Source: Laguncularia racemosa
Lineage: Eukaryota > Streptophyta > Magnoliopsida > Myrtales > Combretaceae
DNA length: 64,000 nt
Assembly: GCA_037954665.1 (NCBI GenBank)
Contig: JBBMOL010000090.1
Span: 1,736,001-1,800,000 of the forward strand
Direction: 5' to 3'
The translations under genes were made by a program, and so were the position numbers. The notes under the pieces were generated by a model. It was not told the DNA's origin. It did no database searches and worked only from the letters and a program-made list of their open reading frames with translations. Shown here piece after piece: positions 21,451-32,007 of this stretch. The first letter of the stretch is position 1. Each line of letters starts with the position of its first letter.

Positions 21451-22845
21451 CTAGTGGGTCCAAAATCCCAAATAAAATTAATATACATAGAATTTAGCTG
21501 TACTTGCATATTATATTATTTTAGGTAGGCCTTAACTTGCCGATCGTAGATCTATATGACATTTGGTTTTTCTTTTGAGTATTCTCTTGAAACAAATCTA
21601 TGTTTTAAAACCCAACTCTAGCCCATTAAATTATTAACCTAATATAAGAAATTATAAAAATTAAAGTAATTTTAATACAAGTCCACACTTAAGCTGTACT
21701 GACTCACATTAAATTTTTTGACTATTTTATAATTTATAACTAGAGGACATTATAGTTTATCTTGACTTAATATATATTCAAGAGATTTCATTATGTCTCA
21801 CCTAGTGCATATACTATTGCTGAAATTTATAAACAAAACTTATATAGTAAATAAAAAAATAATAAAATAAATATGCAATGATCATGGGCTAGCAAAACTC
21901 ATTGGCCAATCCTAGGCCAATACTTGAGGGTCATGCTACCAAAATTCATTAACTCAGATAGCAACTTCTTTGGGTCTTGAAATTCTTTGTGTCTTGAATA
22001 CATATGAACCTCCACTTCTCCATTAAGTATTAAAATTTTTCTAAATTTCTAAACTCCTATTTAGAAAATAAAGCAAAGAAAAAAAATATGGAATTCTTAA
22101 CTTAGACTTTTAAGTCTAGATATAATAAAATTATATTTTATCTATGAGTAAACAAACCCGAATAAATATAAAATTACAAATATTTTTCAAGCTCAATCAC
22201 CAGAAGGATACGCAGGCTCTATTTGATAAAATCATAATCATTCACACAAAGTTCATAAATTCCTAATCCCATGATCATCCACCATGCAAAATAATTCCAT
22301 AAATTGCATAAATAATATTAACCAATTTGTTCCAAAAAGTCGTCATAATCTTGGGATTAAAACTATGATCAAATTTTCATAAATAAAAGACATATAATTA
22401 TTTCTGAAAATTTCTTGATCCAAAATGTATTATGACGAAATCCAAATAATGTTGTGATCTTCAGTATTGCTTATGTTTGAATATTTATAATCAATTCAAA
22501 TTAAAAAGACGGTTGAAAAAACAAAAAAATTGATTTCAATGACCCATGGTCTCGTTCATAAGCATTGATTTAAAATCTATAGTACTCCGAATTGACTTCG
22601 ATTATGTAAATTTTCATTCAAATAAAATTGATGGTGCATGTAGTACACTATGAATTTGAATTCAATCTAATTTACTGTGAAGACGCATTGATACGCATTA
22701 TGTTTTGATTCCGACATATTAGCCATCCTCACTTAGGTCCGTAACATAAATCATGCTAAAATAATAATCCCATACTATCAAGATTATGAGCAACTAAACT
22801 ATAAGCAGAATCTAAGTTAATATTAAAATGTTATACATCTAGACA
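21451..22845 (-). other. copia-B leader, LTR-proximal part
   Basis: AT-rich, no convincing coding sequence. It lies between the copia-B primer site and the gypsy insertion, so it should be the long untranslated leader of copia-B. Confidence 0.6.
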
Positions 22846-22861
22846 AGAGGTTGTGATATCA
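22846..22861 (-). other. copia-B primer binding site
   Basis: On the minus strand TGATATCACAACC lies just after the LTR end AATCTAACA. It differs from TGGTATCAGAGCC at about three positions, consistent with a decayed initiator tRNA-Met site. Confidence 0.75.
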
Positions 22862-22863
22862 TT

Positions 22864-24469
22864 TGTTAGATTTTCTAGTATAAAAATGTAGTGGATTTAA
22901 AAAAAAAAATATTTTACTAAATCTATCACAATATCCATGTGTAATATATATAATATTAAAATTAGTTACTAAGGAAATTAACTTTTTTTCGTAATGTAGA
23001 AACTTCTCCTCCTAGGATGGAGTTCAAGTGAGATTTGACTTACAGTGGTTCTTATAGAATAATCTTTTCATTCGCTATAAGAATATCAAGTGTTGTCCCT
23101 CTAGCGGTATCTATACATGACAATAGGAACAAATTCTAATCCATATACTGCTAGGTAACTTGGATTCTGTGGATTAGAATTTCTAAAACTTGGAAATTTT
23201 TATTTCCTTTTCTTGTTAGTAAGTGGAGGAGAATATTGTGTCTTACTTGTTTTCTCTTCTCTCTTTATGTGTGTATATATATATATATACACACACACGC
23301 ATACACATAGAAGGGAGAGAATATTTTCTTATAAGATTAAATCTTCTCTTATAAGAATTACACAAGATATCTTTTAAAACAAGTAACCATATCTTATAAA
23401 ATAAGATTTAGATTATATAAATATCCACTAACAATTAAATTTCTTTATATTATTCTATTATTTCAGAATAAATTAATTATCTGGTTAATTCTAATTTTTT
23501 AAATAAATAATGACATGATTTTAGTATTCACTAAAATCCTTAGTCAATAAAACTTATTCCTATTAGTCATGTTATTTATGTGACCCTCTAGGTTTCTATA
23601 CACAAAAACAATATCAATTTGGATATAGATCCAGGTAATTGTCTAGTAGCAATTATTAACTGTGATAGAAAGGTTGTGAATTATAAACTATTATGAATCA
23701 GTTATTGTATAATTAAATCTCTTCATCAAATAATATCTTGATTAAACTATTGCATATCATGTCATCAATATTTAATTATTTACTTAGCTTCCAAGATAAA
23801 TTAGACTTAATAAAACTTGGCATGACTACAACTTATGAGTTGCTATTATCCCAATTAAGTGGTCATGGATATCTTCTCTCTAATCCAAGAGAGTGATGAA
23901 TTTTATTTTGACTCATCTTTATCCTCTCTATATTTTATATCATACTTAATAACTATATTATTTATAATCTTAAATGAGACCATGTTTAATGGTATTAAAG
24001 TGTGACATTCCATATATAGAATACATGAAGGTGTCAAGTCAATGGATGGATTATTTACGCTCATTCATATAGAGATGGAACCAATGACATTAAACATACA
24101 TTATCCTTTATTGGCAGGTCATGTTCAGTTTATCCACTTAACTTTAGGCATCAAATTATATAACTTGAATATCTTTCCCTCGATTTAGTAAGAATAACCT
24201 TAGTTATACAACATGTTAGTTTAAATATTTATGTTCTTTTTAAATATTTATCCGATCAAAAATAATTTTAGATAATAAAATGTCATGAAATTCTCACTAA
24301 TAATATATTTTTATTATTATTTTAGACAAGCTTTGTTTATCTATTATACTTTATTGTTAAATATATACAAAAATAATATATATATATACAATAAATACTT
24401 GCCTTTTTATCAATAATAATCATAAATATACTAAAAGATATCTTGGCACATTGTACATAATTTACAACA
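22864..24469 (-). repeat. copia-B 5' LTR, complete, 1.6 kb
   Basis: Minus strand TGTTGTAAATT ... AATCTAACA, with TGTT/AACA ends. 23610-24469 matches the truncated 3' LTR at 2978-3854. A TA/CA microsatellite that is nearly self-complementary sits at 23270-23302. Confidence 0.85.
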
Positions 24470-25018
24470 CAAAATATATTATACATGGATCGACTAGTTG
24501 GATTTCATAAATATATGACACCCAATTGCATTATTGATAACATTTTTCATTGCTACACAATAGGTATACAACAAACACGAGAGGAAAAAGATACAACAGA
24601 ACTCATATGATGCGCTAGGCAGCTCGATTAATGGAGAGCGTTGACCTATATAAATTCCTACATGTAGAAATAGTAACTAAGGAGTGATTTTTCAAAAGGA
24701 TTCCATGAAGGATGAGTGTATTTAAATATCAACTGCATCATTAGGCACTACTTATCAATCCCCCGTGATGTGTGAGTTCTATTAAAACATCTTTCTCGAC
24801 TCGAGCACTCTTTCTTGTCTAATTATCTTCTAAATATTATGCATATTGATCTGGTATGAAAAGTAGAGTATATAGAGCTTCATATATCGAAGCTGTTATT
24901 TCCATGCTTGACGTAGGTAAACTTATAAGTGTTTTTCCCATAATATGTCAATATATATAAATATCGATATAGATATATGAAAACTATATATAGGTAATAC
25001 GTATTCTATATATGCATG
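24470..25018. other. FT 3' flank between gene and transposon stack
   Basis: About 550 bp, AT-rich, with no coding signal. It should contain the FT 3' UTR and poly(A) site (minus strand), but no signal stands out among many AATAAA-like words. Confidence 0.6.
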
Positions 25019-27641
25019 TCATCGCATTGTCCTTCCACCACAGCCACTCTCTCTCTGGCAGTTGAAGTAGACAGCAGCCACGGGTGATCCTAGGTTGTAA
25101 AGTTCAGCAAAGTCCCTAGTACTGAAATTCTGGCGCCACCCAGGAGCATAAACTGTCTGCCTTCCTAGTTGGCGAAACAACACAAGCACCAATCGGTGTA
25201 TCCCCATGGTTGGATTCGGTCTCTCATAACATACGATCTCTTGTCCTGCATGTGAAAGGGGATGCAATTCAATATAAAACCGTATGTCAAGCTATACAAT
25301 ATATATATATATACCGATTCTTGAAGTACCATATATATAGATATATCGTATGAGAATAGCATATAGTATAAGCTTACCAAATGTGGCTCCTGTTGTTGCG
25401 GGAATATCAGTCACCAGCCTACACACGTTGATTACAGTCAAGCTTGTGAGTGTGGAGAAAGAGAGGAATGAAGCAAAAACGATGAAATTTTCTCGCAATA
25501 TCGGCAAGAAATGTACTTCCATTTAATTTATTGGTTTTTACGTATCGATAATAATCACGCCAAATTACGTGTCGCTCCTACTGAATCGTTTCTATGTAAT
25601 AACCAAAACCAACATCCACATAGAATTTGGGGAAGTTAATAAATCGAAATTCAGTATAACCATCTTTTATATCCGCTGCAGTTAGTTCCAGAAACCTATG
25701 TGCTTTTTTCCTTGAATTTTGGAGGCGTGTATCACCGCGCCTCTACCAGAGTTGCATGGTTGGCAATAATTCACACAGGGATGGTTTGCGTGGCTGCAAG
25801 TTTGCAGCCCACTGGTCGTGTGTAGGTCAGGGAGGGTTGCTGGTGGTTCGTCGACAGTGGCAAAGGGGAGTTGCGGTGGTGGTTCAAGGTGGATGAGGGG
25901 GGGCTGATATATATGGCTGTAGTGGGGTGAGGGGCTGGTATTTTTCATGGAATGGACGACGAATAATGTTTATTCCTTTCTCCTTACAAAGGAATAGAAG
26001 TACCACAGAATATTTCATTCCGTCAACTAAAGAACATATTCTTATGAAACATCAACTAAAGACAGGAACGAGTAAGGGAAGCATTTAGTTCTTCTGGACC
26101 AAACATCTTATGAAAACTTAGGTTTCATGTTCTTGTTTTCCCACGTCTGGATTTAAAAGTTTAAACTTAAAAGACCGGGTACGATATAATTATTTCTTAA
26201 ATTTCTTCCTTTCACTTTTGTGCTGACACTTTTAGTTGAAATCCACCGATACAAGTAACCAACTAAAATAAATAGCAACGAAAGAACAGTATATAAGAAT
26301 TTAAAGTTAAAATCTTGATTTCTTTGGTATCATGTTGGATGAACTCTGCAATCTAAAACGTTATATCTATGAATATAGCATGATTTTTATATTTATTACT
26401 TAAGGACTAGGGATATGACGAGATCATAGGAAAGACATGCCCGATGAGGGAGAACATTAGGTGTCTACTTGTGTTTCGCAAGCGATTACGGATTGAACCT
26501 TCTAAAACACAAAAACTTGCGATCAGAAAAACAAAGGGAGAAAGAGAATATACGGAAGAATTCGATAAAAAAAAATATTTAGTCTGAGAAGATAATACAT
26601 CCAAATAACATTACATGTTGGTAGTATAGTTGAATATATTATTCTGTCACCTCAACACGAGAAATGATTAGAGAAAAGTTCTTTTCACTATATTTTTCCT
26701 AAAAGCTGACAACGATTTAGTTTCACTCATAATTTGTAGTTGATTGTCCTTGGTTTAAGTTTATGAATCTCAAACAAGATCAACGATATATGGGGCGAAT
26801 AGTAAATGCATTCTACCAAATTGTAAATATACACCCTCAACTGTCATTAAAGAACCAAAACCTTTGTTATCTATGGTATTTTAAGCGTTGATTTTGAAAT
26901 TTTAGCAATTATTTGGAGACCATTTTCATGTTTTTAATGATTATGGAAAGTTAACTGTACTTTAAAAGTTTAGGAAGTTTATCCATATATTTAATCAATA
27001 ATTTAGGGAGTGTATTTACAATTATTCCTATTATTTTCGTAAGTACACATGGAGAAGGCAATTGATGAGACTATGCAAGACAATGCTTCTATAACAAATT
27101 GAGTATTATAAGAACAACAAAGTAATGTTTTATACCCACCAATGCAAGTATTCCCTAAGGTTTGGGTCACTGGGGCTAGGTGCATCGGGATCCACCATCA
27201 CCTGCAATTAATGTAACGTAATGGTTAAAAAGTTAGATTATCATGCATATATCGTGATCACTAGACTTAGATACCTAAGAGTTTCTATCTACTTGTAAGA
27301 ATAAATTTTACACATATTCACCCGTTCCTTGCAAGTTCCAATGGAATGCACTGGAAGTCGCACTTGGGCAATAATACAATAATCAAAAGAAGAGATAAAA
27401 TCAAGGGGTTAATGATTACCAAAGTGTAGAAAGTCCTAAGATCATTCCCACCAACATCAATCCTAGGCTGGTTGACAACTTGAGAGGGTTTAAGCTCACA
27501 ACCATTAGTAATCTCCCTAGAAGTGTGGGCATCCCTATCATTATATATAACCCTCAAGGATAGAGACCTTGCAAAGGGATCTAATACATCTCCTATCACT
27601 CTTCCAACTACAAGGGGATCCCTATCTCTGTCCCTTCGCAT
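25019..27641 (-). CDS. FT: FLOWERING LOCUS T homologue (PEBP family florigen), four exons
   Basis: Exons on the minus strand: 27420-27641 (222 bp), 27140-27201 (62 bp), 25378-25418 (41 bp), 25019-25245 (227 bp); 183 residues. The 62- and 41-bp exons are the classic FT/TFL1 sizes and all introns are GT-AG. Motifs in order: RDPLVVGRVIGDVLDPF, NGCELKPSQVVNQPR, DPDAPSPSDP, REYLHW, GIHR, FRQLGRQTVYAPGWRQNF, LYN, NCQRESGCGGR. The Tyr in REYLHW and the Gln in GWRQN are the residues that mark FT activators rather than TFL1 repressors. FT protein moves from leaf phloem to the shoot apex and, with FD and 14-3-3 proteins, switches on flowering genes. The start is the ATG in AAAATGCGA. Oddity: about six extra residues in exon 1 (within YNDRDAHTSREITNG). 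No stop or frame break is seen. Confidence 0.95.
25246..25377 (-). other. FT intron 3 (132 bp)
   Basis: Donor TTTG|GTAAGC after the 41-bp exon, acceptor CATGCAG|GACAAG. It contains a TA microsatellite around 25300-25315. Confidence 0.9.
25419..27139 (-). other. FT intron 2 (1721 bp) with a GC-rich block
   Basis: Donor CATTG|GTGGGT, acceptor GTGTAG|GCTGGT. 25720-25950 is clearly more GC-rich than the rest and is followed by a segment full of ATTCC/GGAAT words (25930-26100) that looks like a decayed small transposon. No gene is seen inside; the open frames at 25682-25948 and 26407-26604 have no recognisable similarity. Confidence 0.85.
27202..27419 (-). other. FT intron 1 (218 bp)
   Basis: Donor ACTTTG|GTAATC, acceptor AATTGCAG|GTGATG; the reading frame continues in phase 0. 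Confidence 0.9.
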
Positions 27642-27823
27642 TTTAGCTCTAGAATATTGATCTCACAAACACACTCCTTTGCTTAATCTCAAATCAAAGT
27701 AGGTCAATATGTTATTATAACGCACTTGCACTTTATATGGTGTTGATAAATGTATATCTATGACATGTAGATTGTTGGGTTAATGGATGTGCACGAGATG
27801 ATAAGTTGCCTCAACTCTAGGGG

Positions 27824-27833
27824 TATATATATA
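27824..27833 (-). promoter_or_regulatory. FT TATA box (candidate)
   Basis: TATATATATA lies 183 bp upstream of the ATG, followed on the minus strand by CCCC and AG-rich sequence. It implies a 5' UTR of roughly 150 bases. Confidence 0.6.
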
Positions 27834-28054
27834 CAATCTTGACCGACGTTTGTGTCTATCAATTTTGCCCTTCTTATGCATGCCATCACGTCACTATACT
27901 CTTTATGTACCTATCAATAAATTTCTTGTAACTCTGGATTTATTTATTCATTCATTTATTTATTTTTACTGTCTATACCAATATTAGTTTTATCATAAAA
28001 TGCTACAACAGCTATAATAAATATCACCACGTCTATGGATACTTCATAGAAAGC

Positions 28055-28490
28055 TGCCATTTTCTTGCAAATACTGCTGCATGTTAAGACTATACATATA
28101 GTTGCCTGACACTAATTAATTTACATATCATTAAAGCCGTTCTCACACGGCCCAAGCACATGCGTCTAATTGTCCATTACTGTGATAAAACGGAGTGGAC
28201 GCCTCATATTCCAAATATATATTATCTTATGTTTGTCTGAATGAATAGATGATGGGTAAGTGATATATATATATAAAATAGTAATAGTGAATATTTTTAA
28301 AGTACTTCCATTTCTTATAAATATTACTATATGTTAAGACTATATATAGATACATGTCTGAATACTAATCAATTCATGTGGTACTTGTATAATCAAAGCC
28401 GTTCTTACACCGCCCAAGCACACGCGCGTGATTGTCCATTATTGTGATAGAATGGAGTGGACCCCTCATATTCTAAATGTATAATATCAT
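28055..28490. repeat. diverged tandem duplication in the FT upstream region
   Basis: Unit A (about 28055-28240) and unit B (about 28305-28490) repeat with a period of 250 bp. Best-kept blocks are AAAGCCGTTCT, GCCCAAGCACA and ATTGTCCATTA followed by TGTGATA and GGAGTGGAC. The units lie 0.41-0.85 kb upstream of the FT start codon. They have no coding potential. Confidence 0.8.
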
Positions 28491-29689
28491 ATGTCTGCAT
28501 GGAATAAGGGTCCATATAAGAACCACAGAAAGGAATCTGTGCTCTTTCTTTGCTGAAGATAAAGGAGTGAAGAATAGATATGCAAACACTTGTATAAGAA
28601 AAAGGTGATGAGAAGAAGATTCACTAGAAGTGAATTTTTGTGATTGAATGTAAAACCACCGGGCACCATTAGAGAAGACAATTCATGTAACTTATGCAGA
28701 GACGATTGATTATGTGATGCGTAGTTTTCATTTTTCGCTCTTATTTTGAGAAGCTCTCTTGGAAAAGAAACTAAAAATAACATGGAAGGGGAGAAAAAAT
28801 GATAATTACCGGATGCTACCTTCACTCTCGCAAGCTTACAATTTAATATCAAACATTTAGGAGAAAAGCTTAATATTAATGATGTTTAAATACATAATAA
28901 TAGTAATGGATAGTTTTTAAAAGCAATTACCATCTATGTTTATACAATATTATCACGTGTCTAAATTTTATTAGTACCTATCTATCATTTGCACATACAT
29001 GTAAAATTTCCTATCTTTTTTTCTTTCCTCAATTGGTTTGAACACAGTGCCAAAGCTGCCATCCCATTTCAATAGCCATAAATATATTATCAAATCATGA
29101 ATCACAAGGTTTATAATGTCTCATTTCAATCATATTTATACACATGTCAATGTCATTCTATTGTCTCGTCCTAGAATCGAGTATGTGACAACTCTACCAC
29201 ATATTCACACATATATATAGTATAAAATATTTTGCAAAAGGTCATTTGATCTCAATGTTGATACCAAAATCTAGTCATCTCATTTGCGGCTCATTACTGG
29301 TATCAACTATCAATCAACTGGCCCATCATACCTATCCATAAAGATATCTCATTCCGCCCATGTGATCTAACTACAATTTCATCCTAGAGGTGTGGCACGT
29401 AGTATAGTAACTAGCTAATCGATAGCCTACCTTCTCATACGTAGACAGTCCAACACCTACAATACCATCACAACACCTTGGATCACAGTCCCCACAATAG
29501 GTCAACACCACCGATTCTATGATTATCATTTTTGTATTGTCCTAGTGTGTGTAAATAGCAGAATATTTATATAGAGGCCATATAGTTTAAAGTTATTTTT
29601 CTAATCTTACGTACATAGAAACCAACCAACAAACTCCTAGAATCAAGTATAAATAAAGGCAATCAACATGTAGCTATACTAAGGAATTA
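28491..29689. other. FT distal upstream region, no gene seen
   Basis: AT-rich sequence without recognised elements. The longest open frame (28487-28852, minus) has no recognisable motif and I do not call it a gene. Confidence 0.55.
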
Positions 29690-30770
29690 TAACTCCTAAG
29701 ATTGTTGCTTTGTTTCTCAATTAAAAGATCATTTTAAACTTAAGATAGATTAACCAAAAATCTATAAAGGTAAATTAGGTTGACCCGCTTTGAAAAGTGA
29801 TTGACCAAATCATGCAATAAAGAAATTTGGTTGACCAAGTTTCAAACTTAGTTGACCAAAATAGAATTTTGGTTGACCTATTTGAAAATTTAGCCAAATT
29901 AGTCAACTAAATTGTAAATACAGTTATCTATGTTGCTTAATAGGTTGGCTAAATTCCCAATTAGATGAATTGACTTGCCTTAAACTCTAAAATTCAATCT
30001 TTTTCTAGAAAAATTGGTAAAAACACCTTGTTAATGTAATTTAGACCTTTAAAAACTTGTTTTAGATCAAATAACCGATACAATAGAAAACTTATATCAT
30101 AATTCACTATGTAAATTCAAAATTTCAATTATCAAGAAATCTGAAGTGTAAAGAGAATAAGGAAAATGACTTGAATCTGGGTTCAAGAAATTATTGTTTG
30201 AATTTCCAAGACTATTAGAGATAAGTTAAAGTTGTTACATAGTCAAAGAGGATCAAGTTGACCATATTTGCAATTAGCTCAACTGCATTGCAATTAGGTT
30301 GTCTAAAATTTACCTAATGAGTAATTTTAACCATTAACTTTATTTCACTTTTCTATTCTTTTGTCATTTTTTCTTAGTTTCCTAAATAATAGCTTCCATA
30401 TGAATTTACTTCCTTGTTTATGATATATAATCAAGCTTATAAATGGCCTTGACATTGTAATTTGTGCAAATAGGTTAATGAGCTTTTATGAGTATTACCT
30501 AGAGTTAAGCATCATCTCCTTATTCTATTAAACTTATAGAACAATTTAATTTTTGTAGGGCTCATTCTCCTATTAAGGTTCTTGAATATTATATAACTAG
30601 TGGGTTAAGATTTTCATCTTATTATACCAAGGTTCTTAGCTTATATTATTCAATGGTCACATTCAATCAATACCTCTAGTTATTAGATTGCATTAACTTA
30701 TGAGTTAACGTCCACTTTCACCTAATTTTAGCATTCTTAGGTTTTTGCTTATTTTTTTATTTAATGTCAA
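29690..30770 (+). repeat. left LTR of the old element
   Basis: 30310-30750 matches 33005-33430 over its length with many differences. The left edge is inferred from the offset of the TTGACC array in the right copy. Confidence 0.55.
29780..29878 (+). promoter_or_regulatory. array of five TTGACC (W-box core) words
   Basis: TTGACC at 29780, 29801, 29831, 29852 and 29873, spaced 21, 30, 21 and 21. TTGACC/T is the core bound by WRKY factors. The same pattern recurs in the right LTR. Confidence 0.7.
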
Positions 30771-32007
30771 AGTTATTGTATCTAAAATTAGGTTTTTATT
30801 AGTTCATCTCGAGATTTGATGAATCATACCCATTGCTCAATTCATTAATATTCTTTTATTTTTCATTAAAGAAAAAGGTACTATAAAAATATGGTCTTTA
30901 TTATTTCCTCTTGTTCCATTATATCAATTCATATATCAAATCTTTTTTTTTTAATTATTTTATATCACCTTCTCATTTCCTTTTGAAAAAACTTAGTCCC
31001 TTTAAGTTATGATCTTCAAAGTTCATTTTAATTTGATCATTGAGATTATTGATTCTTAATAGTTCTTTTGGTTCAACTTCATAAGTTTATGAGTCAAACA
31101 ATATAATTAGAGTTGTGTTTGTTATTTAAATTGTGAAATTTTGATTGATGAGTTTATTGATGGTTTTTTAAAAATGAGTTGAAGAAAGTGGAGAGTGAGA
31201 AGACCATAAGTTAGATAGCCAAAAGAGAGGAAACAAAGATTGCTTGATGAAACAGCAAAGTAAAGGCATGAGAGCTACATGAGTGTTATAGCTATGTTAG
31301 ACTATTTGATATTAGAAAAAAAGAAGGAAGTGAGCACACAAAATATGAGACCTTAAGAAGACAAAAGAAAGAGTAACTATAGAGGAAGTATAAGATGGTA
31401 TAAATATGTTAAGCGATTGAGTTCAAAAATGGATAGTTGACTATAGAGTCAAGAAAGAGTGAAAAATTAGATATCAAAGAGGCTTCAAGGAAAAAAGTTG
31501 ATGAAATTTTAGTGTAAGTTGAAATAGTCAAGAGGCTGTGAATTCAAAAAGTTCAAGAGTGGTAAGTTTTTAATGCAATAAGTTTGTCAACTATATTGAG
31601 ATTTCTAAAGTTGAAGAAATATCCATCATTGAGGTTGTCAACTCCAAACATGTGGTCAAGAGTTTGGGTTTAAAGGATGTGAAAGCACCTTCTCTCTATA
31701 ATAGCAATGCAAGCACGGAGTTGTTAAAAAAGATGATTTGTCCACCAAGCTAACAAAAGAAGACGAATCTTCTAAACCAATGATTACAATATATTCTATC
31801 ATTTTTTTATATTGTTGTTTAAAGGTATTATAATTTCCTTTAGATTTATTGAGATGACATATGGTATATGGATAGATTCAAAGTTGATTATTGATGCTTG
31901 GTTTAGTTGGAGGCAAGCAAAGGCATTTATTTTCTACATATTACGTTTATATACCCGAAGAGATCTAGACAAGACTTGGCAATGAATCTTTTTCAAAAAA
32001 GAGGGTA
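30771..32007. other. interior of the old LTR element, non-coding
   Basis: A-rich plus strand with many AAG/GAA triplets at 31170-31700; reading frames are full of stops and no retrotransposon domain is recognised. A degraded TTGTATC word near 30777 may be the primer site. Confidence 0.5.

Larger units (their letters stand above)
2978..24469 (-). mobile_element. copia-B: Ty1/copia element split by a nested gypsy insertion
   Basis: Parts in minus-strand order: 5' LTR (22864-24469), primer site (22846-22861), leader (21451-22845, continuing at 7226-7352), gag, protease, integrase, RT and RNase H (7225 down to 3880), purine tract (3855-3864) and truncated 3' LTR (2978-3854). The two leader halves are separated by the gypsy element at 7358-21445. 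The two LTR copies align over about 870 bp. A 5-bp duplication cannot be tested because the 3' LTR is cut; the outer flank of the 5' LTR is CAAAA at 24470-24474. This is the oldest layer of the nest. Confidence 0.85.

Noticed and set aside
25292..25522. Open frame running through FT exon 3
   Set aside because: It reads across introns on both sides; the 41-bp exon with consensus splice sites explains the coding signal.
28487..28852. 121-codon open frame upstream of FT on the minus strand
   Set aside because: No recognisable motif, AT-rich composition and no splice or promoter context; open frames of this size are expected by chance here.
29780..29878. Heptad-repeat coiled-coil protein encoded by the 21-bp TTGACC repeat
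   Set aside because: One frame gives LVDQ-type heptads, but stops are frequent and the same array recurs in the partner LTR in a non-coding setting; a promoter array is the simpler reading.
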